From the NCBI GenBank assembly GCA_020024515.1, contig JAHHTR010000001.1, forward strand, positions 1 through 64,000: a DNA stretch of 64,000 nucleotides, given 5' to 3'. Position 1 is the stretch's first letter. Each line of letters begins with the position of its first letter. A model generated the notes under the pieces. That model did no database searches, had not been told where the DNA came from, and was given only the letters and a program-made list of their open reading frames with translations. Made by a program: the position numbers and the translations under genes. Below, piece after piece: positions 53,280 through 62,190 of the stretch. Source of the stretch: Angelakisella sp. Its GTDB lineage: Bacteria; Bacillota; Clostridia; Oscillospirales; Ruminococcaceae.

Positions 53280-54716
53280 TTAGTCTTTTGATATATTGTT
53301 GATTGTAAAATTATTGTTATTCAGTTTCTTAAAACTTCTTCTGAATATCAAATCTTGCGAAAACTTTTTGCTGTATGGTGAAAATGGTGCAGTATATGGC
53401 ACACCCATAAACTCTATTGAAGATATATTTATTATCATTGCTATAACTCCGAGCGTAAGTCCCCAAAAGCCCGTTATCCCTGCAAAAAATATAAATATAA
53501 ATCTAAGTATTGTTACAGGCTGATAAAGGTGTGTTACGGTAAATGAACAAATTGCGGTAACACCTGTAACAATAAGCATTGGAAGTCCAACAAGCCCAGC
53601 TGTTACCGCCGCATCACCTATAACAAGTCCACCTACAACACTTATTGCGCTGCCGATAGGTTTTGGAAGCCTTAGTCCCGCTTCTCGCAAAAGCTCATAC
53701 ATTATAAGTATAAAAAAACTCTCCCACATAGGCGAAAGCGGTGTTTTCGCAACCGAAAACAGCATGTCATCAAATAAAACCGTCGGTATTAATTCGTGAT
53801 GAAATGTCATAATTGCAACAAAAATTGACGGTAAAAGTATTGTGACACAAAAACTTATAATTTTGAGCGATCTTATAAACCAAGTATAAAAAGGACGATT
53901 GATATAATCATCAGGCGTTTGAAAATTATCAATAAACAAATACGGCAAAATAAGAGCGAAAGGTACGCCGTCTACTATTATACCCACCCTACCCTCACAT
54001 AGTTTACTGCAAAGCGTATCAGGACGTTCTGTTTTACCGATTGGACTAAACAGCGAAACTTTATTTTTGCACAAAAAAGGCGATAAGTATGACGCACTGA
54101 AAACCGCTTTTAAATTTATATTTTGTAAATTCTCCTTTATTTCTTCTATCATTTTTGTTGTTACAAGGTCACTGCAATACAACATTTTTACGGAAGTATG
54201 ACTTATACTGCCTATTGTCACTCCCTCAACTATCAAATTTTTTGATTTTAATTTTCGTCTTATAAGTGCAACAGAAGTCACTGCCGATTCATTGAAACTT
54301 TCTCGTGAACCATATAGAGTTTGCTCAATTTGCGGAGAATCTATACCACGTGTGCTAAATCCTTGAAAACCAAAAGCGAGACCTTTTTTAGAACCATCAA
54401 TAAGCAATACTGCAAACCCACTCATTGAAAAATTATATAATTGCTCCATAGTTTCAACTTCTTTTTTATCAGAAGCATTCATCATTTCATTTTTAAGTAA
54501 ATCAAAAATATCATTACCCGTTTTTCCTCTATTTATATCAGTAAGCGGTATCAGTAAAAGTTCTGTTACCTGTAAATTAGACACAAGCCCATCAAACATA
54601 ACTATTGCACCATTTACACCATTCATTTTAAATTCTTGTATAACTAAATCTTGACTGTTTTTCAGTGTGTTTTTAATTTCTGATAAATTAATATTTAAAG
54701 AGGCATTAATATACAT
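53280..54716 (-). CDS. gerA: GerA-family spore germination protein
   Basis: A 478-residue receptor A subunit. A soluble N-domain (residues 1-240) includes FGFQGFSTRGIDSPQIEQTL and ESFNESAVTSVALIRRKLKS; the motif EGRVGIIVDGVPFALILPYL follows, and then membrane helices with GLRLPKPIGSAISVVGGLVIG, all typical of GerAA/SpoVAF proteins. ATG 54716 is eight bases from AAGGA; the ATG two codons earlier (54722) is too close. First gene of the germinant receptor operon, divergent from yetF. Confidence 0.93.
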   Translation of the reverse strand: MYINASLNINLSEIKNTLKNSQDLVIQEFKMNGVNGAIVMFDGLVSNLQVTELLLIPLTDINRGKTGNDIFDLLKNEMMNASDKKEVETMEQLYNFSMSGFAVLLIDGSKKGLAFGFQGFSTRGIDSPQIEQTLYGSRESFNESAVTSVALIRRKLKSKNLIVEGVTIGSISHTSVKMLYCSDLVTTKMIEEIKENLQNINLKAVFSASYLSPFLCKNKVSLFSPIGKTERPDTLCSKLCEGRVGIIVDGVPFALILPYLFIDNFQTPDDYINRPFYTWFIRSLKIISFCVTILLPSIFVAIMTFHHELIPTVLFDDMLFSVAKTPLSPMWESFFILIMYELLREAGLRLPKPIGSAISVVGGLVIGDAAVTAGLVGLPMLIVTGVTAICSFTVTHLYQPVTILRFIFIFFAGITGFWGLTLGVIAMIINISSIEFMGVPYTAPFSPYSKKFSQDLIFRRSFKKLNNNNFTINNISKD

Positions 54717-54808
54717 TTTCATTATCCTTTTTATTCATAGTATAGTTTCATCTTTTTTGATTAAAATAATAACATTACACTATTATTTTGAACAAAAGGT
54801 GGTTTTTT

Positions 54809-55483
54809 ATGCTTGTATCTTTACTTCGTACAATAATTTTATACTTTATTATTGTATTTATAATTAGGCTAATGGGAAAAAGACAACTAGGCGAACTTCA
54901 ACCTACCGAATTAATAATAACCATATTAATTTCAAATATTGCCACACTACCACTGGAAAATGTGGATACACCTCTATTTATGGGACTTATTCCCATTATG
55001 ACACTTGTTATACTGGAAGTAATTATTTCTCAAATAAATTTGCACTGCCCAAAATGTGCAAAAATATTTACAGGTAAAAGTATGGTAGTTATAAAAGACG
55101 GAAAAATCAATCAGGCAAAACTGAAAGAACTGAGAATTTCTCCTGAAGACCTACTTTTGCAGCTGCGGCAAGAAAAAATCTTTGACATAAGTCAAATTGA
55201 ACTTGCCATTGTGGAAACTACCGGCAAACTCAGTGTATACGAAAAATATTTATATAGAAACGCAACGCCTGAGGACTTAAAATTGCAAGGTGACAAAAAA
55301 CAAGATATTCCACCTATACCACTTATTATAAACGGTGCAATAAACAGTGAAAATTTAATGGTTACACAAAAAAATGAAAAATGGGTATATAATGAACTAA
55401 AAAAACAAAAAACAGACATAAAAGAAGTCTACATTATGACAGTTGACAGTGACAATAAGTGTAATATAATAAAAAAATCTTAA
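54809..55483 (+). CDS. YetF/DUF421 membrane protein
   Basis: A protein of 224 residues with three N-terminal membrane helices (residues 1-80, including IRLMGKRQLGELQPTELIIT) and the soluble DUF421 domain (SMVVIKDGKINQAKLKELRI, LRQEKIFDISQIELAIVETT). Start ATG 54809, six bases after AAAGGTGG, is preferred to TTG 54788. DUF421 proteins with a following DUF4363 gene occur near spore genes in many Clostridia; the DUF421 family includes the spore membrane proteins SpoVA-like 2Duf. Role: probably spore membrane; not proven. Confidence 0.88.
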   Translation: MLVSLLRTIILYFIIVFIIRLMGKRQLGELQPTELIITILISNIATLPLENVDTPLFMGLIPIMTLVILEVIISQINLHCPKCAKIFTGKSMVVIKDGKINQAKLKELRISPEDLLLQLRQEKIFDISQIELAIVETTGKLSVYEKYLYRNATPEDLKLQGDKKQDIPPIPLIINGAINSENLMVTQKNEKWVYNELKKQKTDIKEVYIMTVDSDNKCNIIKKS

Positions 55484-55487
55484 AAAG

Positions 55488-55886
55488 GTGGTAATAAAAA
55501 TTAAAAGATTTTATACTGCAATTATCCTATTTGTAGCAATATTGAGCCTGTCGGTTATTTCTCTTTTCAATTTTCGCTCAAACTATCAAAAACTTATGAC
55601 CGATACGGAAAATATAAAAAGTACTGTTGTCAATGATATTATTGACAGCAAATCCGTATACAAATATACTGAAAATTTAAAAAAGAACTGGGAAAATGCC
55701 GAAAAATATTTTGTAATATACTTTAATCACAATGACTTGCACGATATACAAATAATGATTTCACAACTTAACGCAATGCTTGATTATGAAGAATACGGTG
55801 AATTTTTTGCAAGAGTGGATTCCATAGAAAGTTCACTTGATGAACTTAAATTTAACACTTATCCTTGTCTTAAAAATTTACTTTAA
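55488..55886 (+). CDS. DUF4363-family membrane-anchored protein
   Basis: A small protein of about 130 residues with an N-terminal membrane helix (FYTAIILFVAILSLSVISLF) and a helical extracytoplasmic domain, as in DUF4363. It follows the DUF421 gene by four bases. GTG 55488 lies inside the likely ribosome binding site AAAGGTGG. An ATT at 55500, eight bases beyond it, would give a clean IKRFYTAII start, so the start codon may be unusual. Function unknown. Confidence 0.8.
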   Translation: MVIKIKRFYTAIILFVAILSLSVISLFNFRSNYQKLMTDTENIKSTVVNDIIDSKSVYKYTENLKKNWENAEKYFVIYFNHNDLHDIQIMISQLNAMLDYEEYGEFFARVDSIESSLDELKFNTYPCLKNLL

Positions 55887-56114
55887 TTATATATACAAAC
55901 ATTTGTATATATTTGTGCAAAATATATATAAGAAATTATTATAATTTGCATATACTATATTTAGTGACAAAATTATTAAAAACTTGTTAATATGTAAAGA
56001 AAACTATTTACAGACAAAAAATTATATAGTATAATGGACACATATAAATTTTTAATATAATTTGTATACACATTATATTATTCTTTTTTTTGAAGAAAGA
56101 AAGGTATATATTTT

Positions 56115-56651
56115 ATGTGGACAAAAGCGCTTGAAGAAGAATACATTAAATGTATTTATGATTTAATACAAAATCCTTTAATTCAGGAAATGGATAATAT
56201 TGAACAACATATTGATGATATGTCTTGTCTTGACCACAGTATATATGTTTCCGCAATAAGTTTTGCACTGTGCAAAAAATGGAAACTAAATGCAAGAGCG
56301 GTGGCACGCGCCGGTCTGCTACACGATTTATACTTGCTTAATTGGGACGAGGATACAGATTTTTCTCAATGGGAAAGGCTTACCAGACACCCACAAATCG
56401 CACTGGACAATGCAAAAAAAAATTTCGATTTAACAGAGCTTGAACAAGATATAATTTCAAAACATATGTGGCCTTTGACTATTACAAAAATGCCAAAATA
56501 TAAGGAATCTATGATTGTGAATATAGTAGATACAGCTTGTGCATTAGCTGAATTTACACACACTTACAAAACCAAAAAGATATTGGGTTTACTTACAAGA
56601 CTAAATAGACGCAGGTTTTTAACCCACAATCAAACCGTTCAAACAAATTAA
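56115..56651 (+). CDS. HD-domain phosphohydrolase
   Basis: A 178-residue HD-superfamily protein: first His in CLDHSIYVSA near residue 41, HD pair in AGLLHDLYLL near residue 75, and HPQIALDNAK and IISKHMWPLT supplying further ligands. Similar small HD proteins are annotated as hydrolases in Clostridia. The substrate is unknown. It is alone on its transcript, with about 230 bases of AT-rich DNA before it and the 26-bp palindromic terminator after it. Confidence 0.85.
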   Translation: MWTKALEEEYIKCIYDLIQNPLIQEMDNIEQHIDDMSCLDHSIYVSAISFALCKKWKLNARAVARAGLLHDLYLLNWDEDTDFSQWERLTRHPQIALDNAKKNFDLTELEQDIISKHMWPLTITKMPKYKESMIVNIVDTACALAEFTHTYKTKKILGLLTRLNRRRFLTHNQTVQTN

Positions 56652-56702
56652 TTTAGCCATCTTCTAAAAATTTTTTCATAAATCTTCTTTTTTATGGTTG
56701 CA

Positions 56703-56762
56703 AAAGTAACCTAACAAAAAAGCTCAACTCTAATGGGTTGAGCTTTTTTGTTAGGTTACTTT
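56703..56762. terminator. Bidirectional terminator, perfect 26-bp inverted repeat
   Basis: The arms (56703-56728 and 56737-56762) are perfectly complementary over 26 bases around an eight-base loop TCTAATGG. The core AAAAAAGCTCAAC/GTTGAGCTTTTTT gives a T run in both directions. The right arm includes the TAA stop and last codon of larC. It separates convergent genes and is unusually long and perfect. Confidence 0.9.
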
Positions 56763-58003
56763 ATTTCGCTGAGTACATCTGCAATAGATACATTATATAT
56801 ACTTGCAGCTTGCTTTACATCTTCATATTCAGCCTTTTCTTTATTGATACCATAACCATATCCACATTTTATGCGTATTGAACCGTATTTTGTCTCTGCT
56901 GTACGCATTTTATATGATAATATATTACGATTACAAATTTTGAAACGTACACCCAGTGTAGTTGTATGTTTGAGTAAAAGTTTTGTCATACGCTCTTGAT
57001 CTTCGAGTCGGCACAGGCAAGTAAGCATATATGCAGGACGGCTTTTTTTCATAACTATCGGTGTTGCAAATATATCAAGTGCCTTTTCTTCCATTAATTT
57101 ATCAATCGCAAAGCCAATAGTCTCAGGTGTCATATCGTCTAAGTTACAGCTTAATTCTACTATTTCATCATGTCCTTCACTCTCTGAACTCAAAAATACC
57201 CGTACACAATTTGCAACTTCAAAATCTTTGTTACCCATTCCGTATCCGATTTTTTCAGTAGTCATAACAGGCATTGAGCCGAATTTCTGCACAAAATGTT
57301 TAAGAACAGCCGCACCTGTCGGTGTACAAAGTTCTCCCTTAATATTTCCACTATATGTAGGCACTCCCATTAAAATATGCGCTGTTGCAGGTGCAGGAAC
57401 AGGCAAAACTCCATGTGCACAATGTACAAAACCACTGCCGACATGTATAGGTGATGCAAGTATTGATGAAACATCAAGTTTATTGATAAGTAAACAGCAA
57501 CCAACAACATCTGCCACAGCATCAAGTGAACCTACTTCATGAAAATGTATTTGCTCGATTGACGTATTGTGTACAAACGACTCCGCCTCACCAATTAATT
57601 TATATACATCAATAGCATCTGCCTTGACTTTTTCAGGTAAATCCAACTTTTCTATTACATCACAAATATCATGATAACTATAATGATGATGACTGTGTTC
57701 ATTATTATGTGTGTGATCGTGACTGTTGGTATGCTCGTGGTGATGGTGATGATGAGATTCTATATGTTCTAAATCCGCATCTTCACTATGTTCTTCTTGT
57801 TCATCAACTAAAACTGAAATGTGACTTCCATATATACCGCATTTCTGCACAGCTTTACAAGAAAGCTTTATGTTGTCAAGTCCCAGACTATTCATCTTAT
57901 TCAAAAAATCTTGTTTATCTGTTTCTGATAACAAATCATACAGTGCAGACATAAGCATATCGCCTGCCGCACCCATATTACATTCTAGGTAAAGTGTTCT
58001 CAT
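56756..58003 (-). CDS. larC: Nickel pincer cofactor biosynthesis protein LarC
   Basis: A 415-residue CTP-dependent nickel insertase that puts Ni into the pyridinium dithiocarboxylate mononucleotide cofactor. N-terminal LYLECNMGAAGDMLMSALYD, a His-rich metal loop at residues about 85-115 (HHHHHHEHTNSHDHTHNNEH), then FHEVGSLDAVADVVG, and the C-terminal part with CNLDDMTPETIGFAIDKLME. It is one continuous frame; in Lactobacillus plantarum larC is split and joined by frameshifting. ATG 58003 lies six bases after AAGGAGTG; the GTG at 58012 is inside that signal. It overlaps larB. Confidence 0.95.
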   Translation of the reverse strand: MRTLYLECNMGAAGDMLMSALYDLLSETDKQDFLNKMNSLGLDNIKLSCKAVQKCGIYGSHISVLVDEQEEHSEDADLEHIESHHHHHHEHTNSHDHTHNNEHSHHHYSYHDICDVIEKLDLPEKVKADAIDVYKLIGEAESFVHNTSIEQIHFHEVGSLDAVADVVGCCLLINKLDVSSILASPIHVGSGFVHCAHGVLPVPAPATAHILMGVPTYSGNIKGELCTPTGAAVLKHFVQKFGSMPVMTTEKIGYGMGNKDFEVANCVRVFLSSESEGHDEIVELSCNLDDMTPETIGFAIDKLMEEKALDIFATPIVMKKSRPAYMLTCLCRLEDQERMTKLLLKHTTTLGVRFKICNRNILSYKMRTAETKYGSIRIKCGYGYGINKEKAEYEDVKQAASIYNVSIADVLSEIK

Positions 58004-58763
58004 TTTTTTCACTCCTTTTTATATGATTAATCATACTTGCTTGGTAGGCTGCACCAAAACCATTATCAATGTTGACAACACTAACTCCGCTTGCACACGA
58101 ATTTAACATTGACAGTAGTGCAGATACTCCTCCAAAATTTGCACCATAACCAATACTGGTGGGTACAGCAATTATGGGACAATCTGCCAACCCACCTATG
58201 ACACTTGCAAGTGCTCCTTCCATTCCTGCTACTACAATTATTACACGTGCCGACATTATAACATCCATTTTAGAAAGTAAGCGGTGTATTCCCGAAACAC
58301 CGACATCGTATAATCTTTCTACACAATTTCCCAAAAATTCAGCAGTAATTACAGCTTCCTCAGCCACAGGTATATCACTTGTACCAGCAGTTGCTACTAC
58401 AATAACTCCGTCTGTATCACATAAATTTTTTTCGCCTACAATTCCTATTTGCGATACCTTATCATAAATAAGTGGCACAAATTTTTCCACTTCTTGTGCC
58501 TTTTCGGGGGTCATTCGTGTAATTAATATACCTAAAACACCTTCTTTGAGCATTGCAGAAGTAATCCCTACTATTTGCTCTGCTGTTTTACCACTACCGT
58601 AAATAACCTCATGTGAACCTTGTCGTATTGCCCTATGGTAATCTATCTTTGCATATCCTAAGTCTTCAAACGGACTTAGTTTCAAATTCAAAAGAGCTTG
58701 CTCTGGGGAGATGGCACCGTTTTTAACTTGTTTTAATAATGCAAGAATATTATCTCTTTCCAT
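57978..58763 (-). CDS. larB: Nickel pincer cofactor biosynthesis protein LarB
   Basis: A 261-residue carboxylase/hydrolase that makes pyridinium-3,5-biscarboxylate from nicotinate adenine dinucleotide. N-terminal NGAISPEQALLNLK, GSGKTAEQIVGI, and a PurE-like C-domain with VVATAGTSDIPVAEEAVITA, VIIVVAGMEGALASVIGGL and PTSIGYGANFGG. It lies 12 bases behind larE in the larEBC transcript. Confidence 0.95.
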   Translation of the reverse strand: MERDNILALLKQVKNGAISPEQALLNLKLSPFEDLGYAKIDYHRAIRQGSHEVIYGSGKTAEQIVGITSAMLKEGVLGILITRMTPEKAQEVEKFVPLIYDKVSQIGIVGEKNLCDTDGVIVVATAGTSDIPVAEEAVITAEFLGNCVERLYDVGVSGIHRLLSKMDVIMSARVIIVVAGMEGALASVIGGLADCPIIAVPTSIGYGANFGGVSALLSMLNSCASGVSVVNIDNGFGAAYQASMINHIKRSEKNENTLPRM

Positions 58764-58775
58764 TCTATGTCCACC

Positions 58776-59519
58776 TCATCTCGCTTTTAAATCAAGTAAT
58801 ATATCTTCAAAGTCAATTGACAAAATATCTATTATTTTAACACGTTTTGTGAGCAACAATGGCATTTGTTCTGTCTTTAATTGTATTTTTGCGCTATTTC
58901 CAACTACACGAATACGAAAATCGGAAAAACCCATTTTAAATAGACTTTTTTCACTTCGTTCCACTTTTTTCAATAATTCAAAAGTCAATTTTGTTCCTGT
59001 TGGAATACGGGTAGCAAGACACGAATATGAAGGTTTATTGTAGGTAAAAAGACCTGCTTCCTTAGAAAGTTTACGGATTTCTGCTTTTGTCAAGTTACAT
59101 TCACGCAATGGAGAACGCACACCCAATTCTGAAATTGCACGCATTCCGGGACGGTCATTTATGTCATCTGAGGCATTTGTACCATCAAAAATAACATCAC
59201 AACCTGCCTCTTTTGCCTTTTCCAGTAATTTTGTAAATAAAGTCTTTTTACAATAATAGCACCTGTTAGAAGGGTTTTCCACAACATCATTATTTTGTAA
59301 CACATCATATTCAACTATTTCAAGATGTATACCAATTTCTTCAGCAAGTCTTTGTGCATCTTCAAGCTCAAATTGAGGTTGAAATGGCGTTTTAAAAAAC
59401 CACGCATTTATATCACAATTCGCTTGCTTCGCCGCCCACAATAGATATGATGAATCCACACCCCCTGAAAAAGCAAGAGCAGGTCTTTTAAACTGTTTAA
59501 AAAATTCATTTAATTGCAA
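58776..59519 (-). CDS. larE: LarE sulfur transferase, three-cysteine type
   Basis: A 247-residue PP-loop enzyme (ALAFSGGVDSSYLL near residue 14) that adds sulfur to the nickel-pincer precursor. Cysteines: NRCYYCKK near residue 85 gives a CxxC pair, and PSYSCLATR near residue 165 aligns with the sacrificial Cys176 of L. plantarum LarE. LarE proteins with these three cysteines, as in Thermotoga, bind a [4Fe-4S] cluster and act catalytically rather than sacrificing a cysteine; this is inferred here. TTG start after AGGAGG, with its own promoter. Confidence 0.93.
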   Translation of the reverse strand: MQLNEFFKQFKRPALAFSGGVDSSYLLWAAKQANCDINAWFFKTPFQPQFELEDAQRLAEEIGIHLEIVEYDVLQNNDVVENPSNRCYYCKKTLFTKLLEKAKEAGCDVIFDGTNASDDINDRPGMRAISELGVRSPLRECNLTKAEIRKLSKEAGLFTYNKPSYSCLATRIPTGTKLTFELLKKVERSEKSLFKMGFSDFRIRVVGNSAKIQLKTEQMPLLLTKRVKIIDILSIDFEDILLDLKAR

Positions 59520-59590
59520 ATAATTGCCTCCTTTTAAGTAAAATATTTCTATAAATTTATCATTATTTTATGCTGTTTTTCATAAAAAGA

Positions 59591-59619
59591 AGTGTACAAT
59601 ATAACTATATTTTTGTCAA
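59591..59619 (-). promoter_or_regulatory. Sigma-A promoter of larEBC
   Basis: Minus-strand TTGACA (59619-59614), 17-base spacer, TACACT (59596-59591), 70 bases before larE. No nickel-repressor palindrome or riboswitch fold was recognised. Confidence 0.6.
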
Positions 59620-59701
59620 TAAAATTATCTTTACTTTATATTCTAAAAAAAATCAAATATAACCTTAAAATTATAAAATTATATTTTTTTAATACTGTCT
59701 C

Positions 59702-59769
59702 CAAAAAAGAAATACTCCCCATAGCGTAGGCTTGAAAATAATATTTTTTCAAGTATCTTCCCTATGGGG
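59702..59769 (-). terminator. Terminator behind the larA-family gene
   Basis: Outer stem CCCCATAG/CTATGGGG and inner stem CTTGAAAA/TTTTCAAG, then ATTTCTTTTTTGG on the minus strand. It separates the glycolysis-like operon from larEBC. Confidence 0.85.
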
Positions 59770-59805
59770 ATTATTTTGTTATGAAATTAATTTATTTTTT
59801 AATTA

Positions 59806-61257
59806 TTAAATCAAGTCATCTTTCATGCATAGGTGAACAGCTGTTGTTTTGAATGTTAGTGGTAGTGCAAGGATATTTGGATTTTCTCCAACATATTTCT
59901 TCTTAGCATCAGCTAGTGCCTTTTCAAAAGTAGCTCGTGTTTTTAGTCCCATACCACGAGCAATACCTGGCTCACGAGCTCCAACAATATATATAGCGGA
60001 TGTATTCATCTCTGCTATATGTCCACAGCTCATCATTGAGAAACCATGGAATGGGTGGAAAGCATTTGCATATCTATATTTACGTATATATTCCTCATTT
60101 GTTGCAAAATACTCGCCGTAACGGTTCATATCAGGCAAAACATTGTTGTAGTCATGTTGGAACATATCATATAGTTCTTTTAGATATGGCCATCTTTCTT
60201 CGTGGAAGTAGCCGTCACAAATACTTGAAACGATGAATACACAGTGGTCGCTCATAATTCTCTTGTGACGAATTACTTGTGCTGAAAGTGCTTGCATCAT
60301 TTGAATTGGGTTTGTACCCATACCGTTACCATAATGGAAATTTGTTGGCATACCGAAAACGATAACATCGTATTTTTTATCTGCCCATTTTACATAAGTT
60401 CTCTTATCAGCAACTTTCCAACTGATTGGTTGCATTTCTTTTGCATAACCGCTGAATATAGCGATTTGTCTTGATTGGCTATCCAGAACAGCATCACAGC
60501 AGAAGAATTTTTTACCCATTTTTTCTTCCATATGCATACCGTGTTCATCAAATTTTGTACGCATTGAACTCTTTGTTGATACAGGTACAAAGTCCGCTTT
60601 GTGCATAACTTTTGGTACATGGTGAGCAGCTATTGTTTTCCAGTGACTGATACCTGTTGCACAGTGTTTGTAACCTGCTGAATAACCACCGTAAGGGTTA
60701 CCTTGTGTATGTCCGATAAGGATAGCGATATCAGCATCAAAAACATATTTGTTCATGATAACATGGTCGCCTGCTTCTGTAAAGCCTAGGTCTACCAGAT
60801 GATCATAGTCTTCACTATCGTGACTTGTTATTTGGTTTGTAAAGTAAAACTCATTGAATAGTTTTTCACCCAAAATTGTTTGCATTTCAGCAACAGTTGC
60901 ACGTGGGTGTAAGCCATTTGAAAATAACAGCAAGATATCTTTCTTTTCTACACCGACACTGTAAAGTTCATCAAGACAAGCTGTTATTGATACTTTACGG
61001 TGACTTGTTTCATGGTTACCACCCTTTACTATATCAGGAATAACAAAAACCACTTTGCTGCCTTTGTGTGCCATTTCAGTAAGAGTTTGCATACCTATTG
61101 GGTTTCTTATTGATTTTAGAGTTTCGTTATAAAGTGTATCCCAATCTTGTGGCAAACATTCAGGATCTTTTACTGTAACACCGGGTATAAATGAATCAGT
61201 GTTATCAGGAAGCTCTGCGCTCATTGTGCCTTGGCCGTATTCAAATTCAAATTTCAT
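59806..61257 (-). CDS. LarA-family nickel-pincer enzyme (2-hydroxyacid racemase/epimerase type)
   Basis: A 483-residue member of the LarA family (DUF2088 N-domain plus C-domain). SNGLHPRATVAEM near residue 110 carries the conserved His. GYSAGYKHCATGISHWKTIA near residue 195 carries the Lys and His that line the nickel-pincer cofactor in lactate racemase. It is about 60 residues longer than lactate racemase. LarA homologues racemise or epimerise many 2-hydroxyacids, so lactate should not be assumed. It is last in an operon with aldolase and triosephosphate-isomerase genes, which suggests a sugar-derived hydroxyacid. The cofactor genes larEBC follow after a terminator. Confidence 0.85.
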   Translation of the reverse strand: MKFEFEYGQGTMSAELPDNTDSFIPGVTVKDPECLPQDWDTLYNETLKSIRNPIGMQTLTEMAHKGSKVVFVIPDIVKGGNHETSHRKVSITACLDELYSVGVEKKDILLLFSNGLHPRATVAEMQTILGEKLFNEFYFTNQITSHDSEDYDHLVDLGFTEAGDHVIMNKYVFDADIAILIGHTQGNPYGGYSAGYKHCATGISHWKTIAAHHVPKVMHKADFVPVSTKSSMRTKFDEHGMHMEEKMGKKFFCCDAVLDSQSRQIAIFSGYAKEMQPISWKVADKRTYVKWADKKYDVIVFGMPTNFHYGNGMGTNPIQMMQALSAQVIRHKRIMSDHCVFIVSSICDGYFHEERWPYLKELYDMFQHDYNNVLPDMNRYGEYFATNEEYIRKYRYANAFHPFHGFSMMSCGHIAEMNTSAIYIVGAREPGIARGMGLKTRATFEKALADAKKKYVGENPNILALPLTFKTTAVHLCMKDDLI

Positions 61258-61298
61258 ATTTTTCTAATTTCCTTTCATTTTATATCAATTTATAATTG

Positions 61299-62138
61299 TT
61301 ATTTACCCATATATGTTTTAATGATTTCAAGATATTCATTTGGGTAAAATCCTATCTCCCCTTGAAAACGTGTAAGTGCTATAAGTCCGCCATCAATTTC
61401 AGGTATGCTTGCAAGCATTTCGGCATTATCTACCTTCAAACCGCCACCATATACAACATCTATATCACCTGTTTTTTCTTTTACAAATTTAGCAATCATT
61501 TGTATATAGTCTTTGCTTGCAGGAGTTTTTCCGGGTCCAATACTCCAAATAGGCTCATAAGCGATAACAACCTTAGATTTATCTACACCGTTTAGTCCAA
61601 TTTCAAGTTGTTCACCCAAAACTTCTTGCCAACGCTCTTGTTCTTCGCTCTTTTCTCCAATACAGTATAGTACATGAAGACCAGCTTTTTGCGCTGCCAA
61701 AATTTCTTGATTTAGTATTCTGTTAACTGCTTTTGTATCTCTAACGCCAGCCTCTGCCAAAATACCCATTTTATCATTACGTTCTTCACAGTGACCGATT
61801 ATTGTAGAAACACAACCCATTTCTTTTACAATGTTAGCTGTACGATTTGTTGTAAATGCACCAAAATTTCCGCCTACTGCTGTATCTGCTCTGTATACAC
61901 TTTGGCTACCAAGTTTAACAGCACTGTCCTCACAACAAACAGCACTTTTTGCACCAAGTAAATGTGCCTCAGGCATATACATAACAAAGTCTACTTCGTT
62001 TTTATCATATTCATTAAGTTTTGCTTGTGTATTTTCAACGATGTACTTTCCCCAATCTTTCAGTGGTGCTATCCTGTTAACGCCACCGTTTTCAGGGGAA
62101 ATATCAAATCTTTTTAGATTAAGATAGATATGCTTCAT
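61299..62138 (-). CDS. Triosephosphate isomerase-family protein, divergent
   Basis: A 279-residue TIM-barrel. Catalytic residues of TpiA are kept: Lys in NLKRFD (normally NWKMN), His in IIGHCEERND and Glu in VIAYEPIWSIGPGKTPA with loop 6. The phosphate-binding end is unlike the norm: YGGGLKVDNA replaces YGGSV, and GGLIALTRFQGEIGFYPNEY replaces the usual DGALVGGASL. The protein is also 25-30 residues longer. It could be the main isomerase or one for another phosphosugar, such as a tetrulose phosphate. It lies 42 bases before the larA-family gene and 53 bases behind the aldolase gene. Confidence 0.82.
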   Translation of the reverse strand: MKHIYLNLKRFDISPENGGVNRIAPLKDWGKYIVENTQAKLNEYDKNEVDFVMYMPEAHLLGAKSAVCCEDSAVKLGSQSVYRADTAVGGNFGAFTTNRTANIVKEMGCVSTIIGHCEERNDKMGILAEAGVRDTKAVNRILNQEILAAQKAGLHVLYCIGEKSEEQERWQEVLGEQLEIGLNGVDKSKVVIAYEPIWSIGPGKTPASKDYIQMIAKFVKEKTGDIDVVYGGGLKVDNAEMLASIPEIDGGLIALTRFQGEIGFYPNEYLEIIKTYMGK

Positions 62139-62190
62139 TTATTTTACTCCCATATAATTTAAAATTTTATAATAAAAAGTGATATATAAA

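Noticed and set aside
57706..57765. Short CAC/ATG-type repeats resembling a microsatellite
   Set aside because: They encode the His-rich metal-binding loop of LarC.
56880..58000. larC split by frameshift as in Lactobacillus
   Set aside because: The frame is continuous from the N-domain through the His-rich loop to the C-domain, so no frameshift is needed.
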